This document shows, piece after piece, positions 31,057-38,536 of a stretch of DNA of 64,000 nucleotides; within the stretch, counting starts at the first letter, position 1, and every line of letters begins with the position of its first letter. Both the position numbers and the translations under genes were made by a program. The DNA is from Mycolicibacter longobardus (GTDB taxonomy: Bacteria; Actinomycetota; Actinomycetes; Mycobacteriales; Mycobacteriaceae), in the NCBI RefSeq assembly GCF_002102265.1, contig NZ_LQPG01000026.1, forward strand, positions 95,249-159,248, given 5' to 3'. The notes beneath the pieces are model-generated. The model did not search any database and was not told the origin of the DNA. It was given only the letters and a program-made list of their open reading frames with translations.

Positions 31057-31785
31057 TCAGTCGGTGAAGATCTCGCGGTTCACCGTGTGCAGGTACGGAA
31101 TTGCGAGGAAGGGCGTGATGTAGAAGATGTCGTAGAGCCACCAGCCGATGACCGGGAAGACCACGCCGGCGTACCGCACATCGGCGTACATCGTCATGTT
31201 GAGCACGTAGGCACACCAGATCACGATGCCCATCCAGCAGGTGATGATCATCCACTGGTGACCCCAGCGCTTCATCTGCAGGAAGCCGATCGCCGCTGCC
31301 ACCCGCATCGAGAACACCGTCAGGATCAGGCCGATCACATAGGCCTTCTCGCCGGGAGCCGACGATCCGCCGACCCACATCTCGTTGTAGTGCCAGAAGT
31401 ATCCGGCGTCGAACATGTTGCCCCAGCCGATCATCAGTACCCGGTTGATCAGCGTGTGGTTGCCGATCATGTCGAGTGCCCAGCCCAGGCTGTTGAGCAT
31501 GCCGTCGATGAGCACCAGATATCCGATCAGCGTGACGATCATGGGGCGCACCGACATCCCCGCGAGCTGTGCCTGGCGTTGCAGCCAGACGCCGCGCATG
31601 AAGATCGGGAAGCCGATCAGCCCGGGCGCCCACATCCCCATCAGGGCCGCGCCGACGATCATCCACTTGTCGGCGCGCCGTTGGGCCAGGCGCGACTGTT
31701 CGTGGTGTTCCTCGAGGCTGAGCGCGCCGTCAGCGGCGGGAGCCGGCTTACGGGCCGAACGGTCCTTGGGCAGCGGCAAGTTCAC
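31057..31785 (-). CDS. Five-helix membrane protein, cluster copy 1
   Basis: 242 residues from GTG 31785, which overlaps the TGA of the 43-residue gene (GTGA). About five membrane helices. Residues shared with copy 2 include the [13 protein letters not shown] loop, [15 protein letters not shown] at the start of helix 4, VVFPVIGWW and the tail [13 protein letters not shown] plus VNREIFTD. The conserved Asp, His and Glu in these loops are plausible metal ligands, fitting the presence of a NorQ/NorD pair, but I recognise no known family. The open frame extends far upstream; I start where copy 2 starts (xxLPxPK). Confidence 0.8.
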   Translation of the reverse strand: MNLPLPKDRSARKPAPAADGALSLEEHHEQSRLAQRRADKWMIVGAALMGMWAPGLIGFPIFMRGVWLQRQAQLAGMSVRPMIVTLIGYLVLIDGMLNSLGWALDMIGNHTLINRVLMIGWGNMFDAGYFWHYNEMWVGGSSAPGEKAYVIGLILTVFSMRVAAAIGFLQMKRWGHQWMIITCWMGIVIWCAYVLNMTMYADVRYAGVVFPVIGWWLYDIFYITPFLAIPYLHTVNREIFTD

Positions 31786-31913
31786 AGTCCCCACCAGCCG
31801 CGCGCGAAGGACATGTACATCTGGATGAGGAACATCGACAGCAGGAATCCGTAGATGACGATCTGGACGATGATGAGGGCCTTTTTGCGACTGCGCTCCT
31901 GTTGATCCACCAT
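31782..31913 (-). CDS. 43-residue single-helix membrane protein
   Basis: Not recognised. ATG 31913 with AAAGGA about 14-19 nt upstream. The sequence starts MVDQQERSRKKALIIVQIVI, continues as one membrane helix (to about residue 34) and ends [10 protein letters not shown] basic cytoplasmic start and aromatic tail are typical of small subunits of membrane complexes. Its stop overlaps the start of the five-helix protein, so the two are translationally coupled. It lies 30 bp downstream of the AAA+ gene. The coupling and composition make it likely to be real despite its size. Confidence 0.7.
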   Translation of the reverse strand: MVDQQERSRKKALIIVQIVIYGFLLSMFLIQMYMSFARGWWGL

Positions 31914-31943
31914 GTCTTGGTTTTCCTTTCCGGGAGGGTAGGT

Positions 31944-32741
31944 CTAGCGGGTCGGGTTCGACGCGTCGGTCAAGCTGGCCGCGGCCACTTCGCGTAGTCC
32001 GTCGGTGATGGCGCCGTCGCTGGACAGCGGGGCCAGGACGCACGCCTCGGCCGCCTCCAATTCGGTTGCGCCGGCGGCGATCAGGTGGGCCGCGGTGACC
32101 AGCACCCGAGTCGATGGGGGCTCGAAGTGGAACGCCTCGTCGGCGGTGCGGATCGCGGTGGCGCAGCGCACCAACCGGCGGGCCGCCTCCAGTCCGACGC
32201 CGGCTTCGGCGACGATCACGTCGGCTTCGCGCTGCGGCGGCAGGTAGTGCATCGGCAGGGTGACGAATCGTTGCCGGAACGATGGTTTGAGTTCCTTGAG
32301 CGAACTGCGATAGGCCGGGTTGTAGGAGCACACCAGCATGAAGGTGTCCGGCGCCGCGACGACCTCGCCGGCGCGGTCCAGGTACAGCGCTCGGCGGTGG
32401 TCGGTCAGCGAATGCAGGATGGCCAGCGAATCATGGCGAGCCTCGACGACCTCGTCGAGATAGCAGATCGCACCGGCCTTGACCGCGCGGGTCAGTGGGC
32501 CATCGGTCCACACCACGTCTCCGCCGGTCACCATGAACCGGCCGACCAGATCTGAACTGGTCAGATCGTCATGGCAGCTGATGGTCACCACCGGCCGGCC
32601 CAGCAGCAACCCCATGTGTTCGACCAGGCGGGTCTTCCCGCAGCCGGTCGGACCGGTGAGCATCACCGGCAGGTGCTGGCGGTACGCCTGTTCGAAGAGC
32701 TGGACCTCGTTGCCAGTGGCGTAGTACGTGTCGCTCGTCAT
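31944..32741 (-). CDS. NorQ/CbbQ-type MoxR AAA+ ATPase
   Basis: 265 residues from ATG 32741, overlapping the VWA stop (ATGA). Walker A LTGPTGCGKTRLVEHMG (about 33-49), Walker B AGAICYLDEVVEAR, and SYNPAYRSSLKELKPSFRQRF, which is diagnostic of the NorQ/NirQ/CbbQ branch. These ATPases work with a VWA partner to insert or remodel metal cofactors (nitric oxide reductase) or reactivate RuBisCO. No norB, norC or RuBisCO gene is nearby, so the client is probably one of the membrane proteins of this cluster. The longer upstream frame is antisense-free but lacks a start signal. Confidence 0.92.
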   Translation of the reverse strand: MTSDTYYATGNEVQLFEQAYRQHLPVMLTGPTGCGKTRLVEHMGLLLGRPVVTISCHDDLTSSDLVGRFMVTGGDVVWTDGPLTRAVKAGAICYLDEVVEARHDSLAILHSLTDHRRALYLDRAGEVVAAPDTFMLVCSYNPAYRSSLKELKPSFRQRFVTLPMHYLPPQREADVIVAEAGVGLEAARRLVRCATAIRTADEAFHFEPPSTRVLVTAAHLIAAGATELEAAEACVLAPLSSDGAITDGLREVAAASLTDASNPTR

Positions 32742-34270
32742 GCTGCTACCAGCTCTCTGTGGACGTGGGCGAGGATTCGGGGAAGCTCTTGGACGCGTCG
32801 GATCCGTTGGGACCGCCGGGGGCCGAACACTTCCGGCAGCGGATCGACCCTGGCGGGGCCGACGCCGACGTAGTAGATCGAGACCCCTGCCTCGTTCGCC
32901 TCTTCGACGGCGTGCGCGGCATCCGCCCACGCGTAGCGCCCCTCGTACCCTTCGTCGGAGATCATGCCGTCGCCGATCACGATGAGTAGTCGGCGTTCGG
33001 CAGGTTGCTCGAGCAGACGGCTGGTCAGATGACGCAGCGGAGCACCCAGCCGGGTGTATCCGCCGGTGGTCAGTCCCAGCTTCCCCGGCGGCACGAAGCG
33101 GCGGTCCTCAAAGTTTTTCAGACAGCTGACCTCGACGCGGTGCCGGGTGTTGCCGGTGAAGGTGAAGATGCCGTGTCGTTCCCTGGCCAGTGTCATCGCT
33201 TGGGAAAGCGCATCGGCGCAGGCCAACTCGAGCTTGAAGATCCGTCCGCCCTGAACACCCAGCGATGAGCTGCCGTCCAGCAGCAGTGCGGTGGTGACGT
33301 CGCGGCTGGTGGGCAGCAGCTCTCGGAAGATGCGTGGCTCGTCGGCCGCACCGGTGGACGCGTCGATGTAGTGGTTCACGTACTGGTCGACGTCGATATC
33401 GGAACCGTCCTCCAACCGATTTCGCATCGCGCGGTGGGTGTGTTCCTCGAACCATCTGCGCAACTCCACCGCCACCGCACCGGGCTGTCGGTCGCGGCTG
33501 CCGTACGGTCTTTCCAGCACCGCGACATGGTCGGGCAGGAAGCTCTGCGTCCAGGAGTTCCACTCGGGGTAGGGGATTCCGGGCCGGTGTTCGGGGGTGA
33601 CGTCGAAGTCATTGTCCTGGGGCCGGCTCGGAGGCGGCAGGTTGGAGTTGCGCACCCCGCCGTCGCCGCCGACGGGGACCGAGTAGGGCCGGGGCATCCG
33701 CTTCTGGGTGCTGGTCCAGGGCATCCGGCCGAAGGTCCGGCGCAGCTTGTCGGTCAGCTGCTGGGGGGCGGTGTGGGCGCTGGGTAGACGGCCCAGTACC
33801 GGGTCGATCAGCAGGGGCCGCGAGGTGCGTGCGAGGGCGATCGCCCGCTCAAGCATCTGCGTGCTCTCCATGTCCTGGTCGGCGATCTCGATATCGGGCA
33901 GCAACCGGTGGATCTCGGTGAGCAGACCAGGCCAGTTCGCCGCGATCCATCCCGCGGCGACACCGGCCTCGACCGTGGTCAGGGCAAGCAGCTCCCGGGT
34001 CGAGAGCTCGTTCAGCCGGTACTCGGCGATCCGGTCCTTTGACGGCGAACACTGAAGGGCCACACCGCATGTCAGTGAACGCCGGGTCCAGGATCGGTGC
34101 AGATGGGGATACGGAACGTGGACTACATCCAACCGGCTGCTCAGGGAGAAGCCGCGATGCCCGCCGGTGACCAGACGCGCCCCGGAGCGGCGTTGATCGC
34201 TGAGCGCGACGGCAGTCAGGGCGCAGCTGCGCTCGATCTCCAGGGCGGCGACATCGGAAAGGGCTGGCAT
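32738..34270 (-). CDS. NorD/CbbO-type protein with C-terminal VWA domain
   Basis: 510 residues. The N-terminal ~270 residues are poorly conserved and end in a Pro-rich linker (NSNLPPPSRPQDNDFDVTPE). The C-terminal ~230 residues form a VWA domain with an intact MIDAS motif (ALLLDGSSSLG), a second metal-site region (LTTGGYTRLGAPLRHL) and LLIVIGDGMISDEGYEGRYA. This is the partner type of NorQ/CbbQ ATPases, and the two genes overlap by 4 bp. It is presumably the adaptor that links the ATPase to its client. ATG 34270 has no clear ribosome binding site, so the true start could be further in. Confidence 0.88.
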   Translation of the reverse strand: MPALSDVAALEIERSCALTAVALSDQRRSGARLVTGGHRGFSLSSRLDVVHVPYPHLHRSWTRRSLTCGVALQCSPSKDRIAEYRLNELSTRELLALTTVEAGVAAGWIAANWPGLLTEIHRLLPDIEIADQDMESTQMLERAIALARTSRPLLIDPVLGRLPSAHTAPQQLTDKLRRTFGRMPWTSTQKRMPRPYSVPVGGDGGVRNSNLPPPSRPQDNDFDVTPEHRPGIPYPEWNSWTQSFLPDHVAVLERPYGSRDRQPGAVAVELRRWFEEHTHRAMRNRLEDGSDIDVDQYVNHYIDASTGAADEPRIFRELLPTSRDVTTALLLDGSSSLGVQGGRIFKLELACADALSQAMTLARERHGIFTFTGNTRHRVEVSCLKNFEDRRFVPPGKLGLTTGGYTRLGAPLRHLTSRLLEQPAERRLLIVIGDGMISDEGYEGRYAWADAAHAVEEANEAGVSIYYVGVGPARVDPLPEVFGPRRSQRIRRVQELPRILAHVHRELVAA

Positions 34271-34286
34271 CGGCGTATTGACCGAC

Positions 34287-34394
34287 CTAGAAGGTGCCCA
34301 GATTGGAGAACAGCCAGTACCAGAACCAGATCACCAGTCCGGTGCCGCCCCATGCCGCGACGTATCGAAGGATCTCCCAGACCCAGCCCATCAT
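34287..34394 (-). CDS. 35-residue single-helix membrane protein
   Basis: Not recognised. The gene starts with two ATG codons (34394 and 34391), preceded by GGGAGA. The product begins MMGWVWEILRYVAAWGGTGL and continues with a Trp/Tyr-rich helix (VIWFWYWLFSNLGTF). It lies 19 bp after the TetR gene and 16 bp before the VWA gene, filling the space an operon member would occupy. It resembles accessory one-helix subunits of membrane enzyme complexes. It is separate from the 43-residue protein and not obviously related to it. Confidence 0.65.
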   Translation of the reverse strand: MMGWVWEILRYVAAWGGTGLVIWFWYWLFSNLGTF

Positions 34395-34413
34395 CTCGAA
34401 TCTCCCTGCTCGT

Positions 34414-35016
34414 TCATCGGATCTCCAGACCGCGCACCGCCGTTGCCACCAACTCGGCCAGCATCCTCTCGCGGGTGTCGCAGTTGGTCATGGTGGTGAG
34501 CACGCCGTAGATGCCCAGGAGGAAGAACACCGCGCTGTAAAACGCGTCGACCTCCGGATGTACCGTGCCCTCACCACACGCCCGCTCGATCTCGCCGACC
34601 AGCAACACGATCACCGGGTGGTCGGTCCAGGCGTCTTCGGTGGGGCGGGTCGGCGAGAAATGCAGCGCGAGCAGCTCCTTGAACAACACCGGGCCGAAAC
34701 GCTGTTCCAGGCCGCACACCAGGCGGACGATCTCGGTCAGCGCCGCCTCCAGCCCCGGGTTGTGCTCCAGGAACCGTTCGAACTCTGCTGCCACCCAGGT
34801 CTCTTCGCGAGATTCGAGCTCCAGCAGTACATGTTCCTTGCTGGGGAAGTGGAAGAAGAATGTGCCATGGGCGACGCCGGCAGCGGCGGCTATCGCGTTG
34901 ACGTCGGCTCCGGCCATACCTGCGACGGTGAACTCGGTCACCGCCGCGGTAAGAATGCGTTCGTGCGTCTGCAGGCGACGGGCAGTGCGCGTCGACGGCT
35001 CGGCCTGAGGTGCCAT
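34414..35016 (-). CDS. TetR-family regulator, cluster copy 1
   Basis: 200 residues. HTH at about 20-60: RRLQTHERILTAAVTEFTVA, then GVAHGTFFFHFPSKEHVLLE. The C-terminal ligand/dimer domain resembles that of the second TetR in the cluster (FLALHFSPTRPP versus LLALHFSPTRPT), so the two arose by duplication. A TGAC-n4-GTCA palindrome lies 26-37 bp upstream of the ATG. Probably the repressor of this cluster; the ligand is unknown. Confidence 0.9.
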   Translation of the reverse strand: MAPQAEPSTRTARRLQTHERILTAAVTEFTVAGMAGADVNAIAAAAGVAHGTFFFHFPSKEHVLLELESREETWVAAEFERFLEHNPGLEAALTEIVRLVCGLEQRFGPVLFKELLALHFSPTRPTEDAWTDHPVIVLLVGEIERACGEGTVHPEVDAFYSAVFFLLGIYGVLTTMTNCDTRERMLAELVATAVRGLEIR

Positions 35017-35041
35017 GGTTAGTTCTTTCTAGTCAATATGC

Positions 35042-35053
35042 TGACTAAAGTCA
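35042..35053. promoter_or_regulatory. Palindrome TGACTAAAGTCA, candidate TetR operator A
   Basis: Lies in the 52-bp gap upstream of TetR copy 1. An additional inverted repeat TAGTCA-n6-TGACTA (35030-35047) overlaps it, so more than one dimer could bind. The same TGAC-n4-GTCA core occurs at 35819-35830 and 36499-36510. Confidence 0.6.
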
Positions 35054-35068
35054 ATGAGTAAGGTCAAT

Positions 35069-35812
35069 TCAGTCGGTGAAGATCTCCCGGTTGACCGAAT
35101 GCAGGTACGGGATCGCCAGGAACGGGGTGATGTAGAAGATGTCGTAGATCCACCAGCCGATGACCGGGAACACCACGCCGGCGTAGCGCATATCGGCATA
35201 CACCGTCATGTTGAGCACGTACACGCACCAGATGACCACGCCCATCCAGCAGGTGATGATCATCCACTGGTGGCCCCAGCGCTTCATCTGCAGGAAGCCG
35301 ATCCCTGCGGCGATGCGCATGGTGAACACGCTCAGGATCAGGGCCAGTTCGAGGGGCTTCTCGCTCCAGGCGGTCGCGCCGCCGACCCACAGTTCGTTGT
35401 AATGCCAGAAGTAGCCGGCGTCGAACATGTTGCCCCAACCGTTCAACAATATTCGGGCCAGCAGGGAGTGGTTGGCCATCACGTCGAGGGCCCAGCCCAC
35501 GGTGTTGATGGCCGCGTCGACGATCACGCAGTAGCCGATCAGGGTGACCAGCATGGGCCGCACGGTGAGGCCGTCGCGTTGCGCCTTGCGCAGCAGGTAG
35601 ACGCCACGCAGGAACAGCGGCAGGCCGAAGACTCCCAGCACCGCCGTGCCGATCAGCAGGCTGCCCGAGATCAGCCATTTATCGGCCTGGCGTTGGGCGA
35701 GCCGTGACTGCTCCAGGTGCTCGTCCAGGCCACTGGCCGAGGGGCTCGACGGACGGGTCGGTGCGGATGCGGTGTTACCGCTGCGGCCCGGCTTCGGCGA
35801 GGGCAGTTTCAT
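35069..35812 (-). CDS. Five-helix membrane protein, cluster copy 2
   Basis: 247 residues from ATG 35812 (MKLPSPKPGRSGNT). Extensively similar to the copy at 31057-31785 along its whole membrane part: [52 protein letters not shown] and the identical [13 protein letters not shown] tail. The N-terminal ~45 residues are Ser/Pro-rich and differ between the copies. TTG and GTG codons further upstream are in frame but lie in the operator region. It may form a hetero-oligomer with copy 1 or replace it for another substrate (inference). Confidence 0.82.
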   Translation of the reverse strand: MKLPSPKPGRSGNTASAPTRPSSPSASGLDEHLEQSRLAQRQADKWLISGSLLIGTAVLGVFGLPLFLRGVYLLRKAQRDGLTVRPMLVTLIGYCVIVDAAINTVGWALDVMANHSLLARILLNGWGNMFDAGYFWHYNELWVGGATAWSEKPLELALILSVFTMRIAAGIGFLQMKRWGHQWMIITCWMGVVIWCVYVLNMTVYADMRYAGVVFPVIGWWIYDIFYITPFLAIPYLHSVNREIFTD

Positions 35813-35818
35813 AGCCAC

Positions 35819-35830
35819 TGACAATAGTCA
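35819..35830. promoter_or_regulatory. Palindrome TGACAATAGTCA, candidate TetR operator B
   Basis: Lies between the TetR copy 2 stop and the start of five-helix protein copy 2, 7 bp before its ATG. It has the same TGAC-n4-GTCA core as sites A and C. Confidence 0.55.
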
Positions 35831-35844
35831 ATGAAATCTCGCAG

Positions 35845-36450
35845 TCAATTGCCGGCGCCCATGCTGTGCAACGCCCTGGCCACGTAGTCGGCGAGCATGG
35901 CGTCCTGTCCGGGCCAGCTGTGCGTGGTGGTCAACAACGCGTACAGGCCGAGCAGGAAGAACACCGCGCTGTTCACCGGATCGACGTCGGGGTCGACCTG
36001 TCCTCGGGTCTTGGCGCTGTCGATCGACTGCGCGACGGCCACGATCACCGGATGCGCGGCGCTCTCATCGATCGGCGGACGGGTGGGGGAGAAGTGCAGT
36101 GCAAGAAAGTCTTTGAAGAGCAGTGCGCCGAGCCTGCGCTCCAGTCCCGCGACCAGTCGGACCGATTCCCGCAAGGTCGCTGCCAAGTCGTGGTTGGTGG
36201 CCGTGGAGCGCGTCAGCTGCTTGGCGATACGCTCTTCCTCGCGGCCCTCCAGCTCCAGCAACACATGTTCCTTGGTGGGGAAGTGGAAGAAGAACGTACC
36301 GTGCGCGACACCGGCGGCGGCCACTATCGCACCGACATCCGCGCCGGCGACGCCCGACCGTTTGAACTCGGCGATGGCAGCGCCCATCAGCCGCTCGCGC
36401 GTCTGCAGACGTCGAGCCTCGCGCGCTGAAGGCCTTTGTGTCAACGACAT
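35845..36450 (-). CDS. TetR-family regulator, cluster copy 2
   Basis: 201 residues, paralogue of the regulator at 34414-35016. HTH: RRLQTRERLMGAAIAEFKRS and GVAHGTFFFHFPTKEHVLLE (recognition-helix region nearly identical to copy 1, so both may bind the same operator). The ligand domain contains LLFKDFLALHFSPTRPPIDE. It is divergent from the SDR remnant, with the perfect palindrome TGACTTAAGTCA between them. It probably controls both directions. Confidence 0.9.
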   Translation of the reverse strand: MSLTQRPSAREARRLQTRERLMGAAIAEFKRSGVAGADVGAIVAAAGVAHGTFFFHFPTKEHVLLELEGREEERIAKQLTRSTATNHDLAATLRESVRLVAGLERRLGALLFKDFLALHFSPTRPPIDESAAHPVIVAVAQSIDSAKTRGQVDPDVDPVNSAVFFLLGLYALLTTTHSWPGQDAMLADYVARALHSMGAGN

Positions 36451-36498
36451 ACGCTCAGGATAGCGGGTATCGGGGCAACTTCTCGGGCGCCAATTGAT

Positions 36499-36510
36499 TG
36501 ACTTAAGTCA
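36499..36510. promoter_or_regulatory. Perfect palindrome TGACTTAAGTCA, candidate TetR operator C
   Basis: A 12-bp perfect inverted repeat in the 104-bp divergent gap between TetR copy 2 and the SDR remnant. It is the best of three related sites in the cluster and would fit one TetR dimer. Confidence 0.65.
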
Positions 36511-36554
36511 GAGAAGGACGTTAGATGAATGCCACCTCGCCGGAGAGGAGTTCC

Positions 36555-36744
36555 ATGGCACTCGAGCAGTTCAACCTGGACGGCCAGGTGGCCATCGTGA
36601 CCGGCGCGGGCAAGGGCGTGGGTCAGGGCATCGCCCGAGTGCGTCTATCTGTCCACCCCCGACTGCTACGCGACCAATGCGATCTTCCATGTCGACGGTG
36701 GCATCGACTCGAACAACTCCCCGCTGCCGATCCCCGACTACTGA
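36555..36744 (+). pseudogene. Short-chain dehydrogenase with large internal deletion
   Basis: The 5' end encodes a normal SDR start (MALEQFNLDGQVAIVTGAGK, then GVGQGIAR) with ribosome binding site AGAGGAG at 36543-36549. It then joins, in another frame, the C-terminal end of the same kind of protein: CVYLSTPDCYATNAIFHVDG, GIDSNNSPLPIPDY, stop at 36744. About 190-200 residues of an SDR, including the catalytic Ser/Tyr/Lys region, are missing. The joint lies near 36641-36645. The intact parent would have been a promoter-proximal gene opposite TetR copy 2, so its loss may have disabled part of the pathway. Confidence 0.75.
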
Positions 36745-36762
36745 TCCACGAACGGATATCCA

Positions 36763-37836
36763 ATGCGCAGAGTCGTGCAGTTCTCCACTGGCAATGTCGG
36801 CCGGCACTCGCTGCGAGCGGTCATCGGCCGACCCGACTTGGAGTTGGTCGGCGTCCACGCCGCGAGCGCGGAGAAGATCGGACGTGACGCGGCCGAACTG
36901 TGCGGTCTAGGCGAGTCGACCGGAATCCTCGCCACCGACGACATCGATGCTTTGATCGCACTGGAACCGGATTGCGTGGTCTACACCGCACTGGGTGAGA
37001 CGCGGCCGATGGAGGCAATCGAGCAGATGTCGAAGCTGTTGGCCGCCGGAATCAACGTCGTCGGCACCTCGATGGTGTGGTTGGTCGCGCCTCGGCAGAC
37101 CGAGGACTGGCTGCGTGCGCCGCTGGAGCAGGCCTGCCGGACCGGGAACTCCTCGCTCTACGTCAACGGTATCGATCCCGGCTTCTCCTCGGACACCGCG
37201 GTTCATTCCGCCCTGAGCCTGGTCACCCGAGCCGAGTCGGTCACCGTCCAGGAGATCTTCGACTACGGCAACTACGACGACTACGAGTACACCGGCACCG
37301 CAATGGGATTCGGCACCACCCGGGATGCCGATCCGCCGCTGGCCTTCCAGCCCGGCGTGATCACCTCGATGTTCGGTGGATTGGTGCGCAACCTCGCCGA
37401 TCATCTCGGCGTGGAACTCGACGAGGTGCGGCAACGGTTCGAGCCCTGGTATACCGACGTGCGCATCGAGTGTGTGATGACCACCGTCGAGCCCGGCCAG
37501 TTGGCTGCGGTACGTTTCGCGGCCGAAGGCGTGCGCGGCGGGGTCGCGGTCATCACCGTGGAACACATCAACCGACTGACCTCGGCGGCGGCGCCGCACT
37601 GGGAGTACCCGCCCGAAGGTCTGACCGGTATCCACAAGGTGATCGTCGAAGGCGAACCCCGCATCGAGATGGGTACCCACCTGTCGCACCCGGTGCTGGA
37701 TGTCACCGATGCGGGATGTGTGTCCACGGCCGCGCGGGTGGTCAATGCGATTGACTGGGTCTGTCGTGCACCAGCGGGATTGATTGCGATAGAAGATATT
37801 CCACCGGTGGAACTCATTCGCGGTCTGATGTGGTGA
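36763..37836 (+). CDS. DapB-like NAD(P)-binding reductase (dihydrodipicolinate reductase family)
   Basis: 357 residues. The N-terminal Rossmann part (VVQFSTGNVGRHSLRAVIGR; DLELVGVHAASAEKIGRDAA) is followed by a C-terminal domain with YVNGIDPGFSSDTAVHSALS and YGNYDDYEYTGTAMGFG. These proteins are annotated as dihydrodipicolinate-reductase-like and are common in mycobacterial lipid and sterol loci. A true DapB would be about 245 residues and have a different C-terminus, so lysine synthesis is unlikely. It starts 18 bp after the SDR remnant and was probably in the same operon. Confidence 0.8.
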   Translation: MRRVVQFSTGNVGRHSLRAVIGRPDLELVGVHAASAEKIGRDAAELCGLGESTGILATDDIDALIALEPDCVVYTALGETRPMEAIEQMSKLLAAGINVVGTSMVWLVAPRQTEDWLRAPLEQACRTGNSSLYVNGIDPGFSSDTAVHSALSLVTRAESVTVQEIFDYGNYDDYEYTGTAMGFGTTRDADPPLAFQPGVITSMFGGLVRNLADHLGVELDEVRQRFEPWYTDVRIECVMTTVEPGQLAAVRFAAEGVRGGVAVITVEHINRLTSAAAPHWEYPPEGLTGIHKVIVEGEPRIEMGTHLSHPVLDVTDAGCVSTAARVVNAIDWVCRAPAGLIAIEDIPPVELIRGLMW

Positions 37837-37853
37837 TGACAGCCGCGCTCGGT

Positions 37854-38489
37854 TCACTCGGTCAGCCGATCACGTACGTCGGAGTCTGCCGAGTAGCGCA
37901 CGAGGGCGGCGGCCAGCTCGGCATTGCGTCCCTGCGACAGCGCGCTGAGTTCGTCTGCGTTGCCCGGCAAGCCGAGATCGCGGGCCGCGGCCAGCGCGCG
38001 GTCATCGAAGGAGGACCGTGCCCAGGGCCAGACGTCTTGGACTTCGCGAAGGAAGATGCTCGCACCGATGTCACCGATGCCTTTGAACTGCTTGAGCGCC
38101 GCGGTGGCCGCCGCGACATCACGCCCGCTGCGTTCGGCCAGCAGGCGGAGGTCCCCGCGATAGTCCTCCTGCACCGCTTCGGCGAGCTCGACCAACATGG
38201 TGGCCGAGCTCTCGTCGTAACGGCGGTAATGGGCGCGGCCCAGGGCGTTGATCACGGTGCGGCGGTCTGCCTCGAGGATCTTGTGCGGAGTGCGCAGACC
38301 ACTGTCGAACAGCTCCCGTGCCGCCCGCGCCGCGATGCCCGCGTCGATGGGTTTGCTGGCCAGCATGCACAGCATCAGCAGCTGGAACAGCGGCATCGGT
38401 TGGTTACGCAACCGGATGCCGGCTTCCTGCGCATAGGTGGTGCCGGCGCGCCGCAACAACCGGCGCACCAGCTCCCTATCGGTGTGCAC
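37854..38489 (-). CDS. HhH-GPD-fold DNA-repair-like protein
   Basis: 211 residues from GTG 38489 (VHTDRELVRRLL). Helix-hairpin-helix motif in LKQFKGIGDIGASIFLREV (about 150-168), in the position it has in endonuclease III-like glycosylases. The usual catalytic Lys and the four Cys of the iron-sulfur cluster are absent, and SSFDDRALAAARDLGL stands where the catalytic Asp loop lies. Possibly a glycosylase with altered chemistry or an inactive relative. The longer upstream frame is antisense to lldD2 and rejected. Size and position fit M. tuberculosis Rv1870c, from memory. Confidence 0.7.
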   Translation of the reverse strand: MHTDRELVRRLLRRAGTTYAQEAGIRLRNQPMPLFQLLMLCMLASKPIDAGIAARAARELFDSGLRTPHKILEADRRTVINALGRAHYRRYDESSATMLVELAEAVQEDYRGDLRLLAERSGRDVAAATAALKQFKGIGDIGASIFLREVQDVWPWARSSFDDRALAAARDLGLPGNADELSALSQGRNAELAAALVRYSADSDVRDRLTE

Positions 38490-38536
38490 AACGCGCCTAT
38501 ACCCGCGCGAGCAGCACCGCAAACCCGGGCGGGTGG

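Noticed and set aside
31057..31785. The five-helix proteins as PmoC/AmoC-type copper monooxygenase subunits
   Set aside because: There are vague echoes (WGHQW versus WGHTF, nearby Asp/His), but the PmoC metal motif D-x3-H-x12-H is not present and no PmoA- or PmoB-like gene is nearby.
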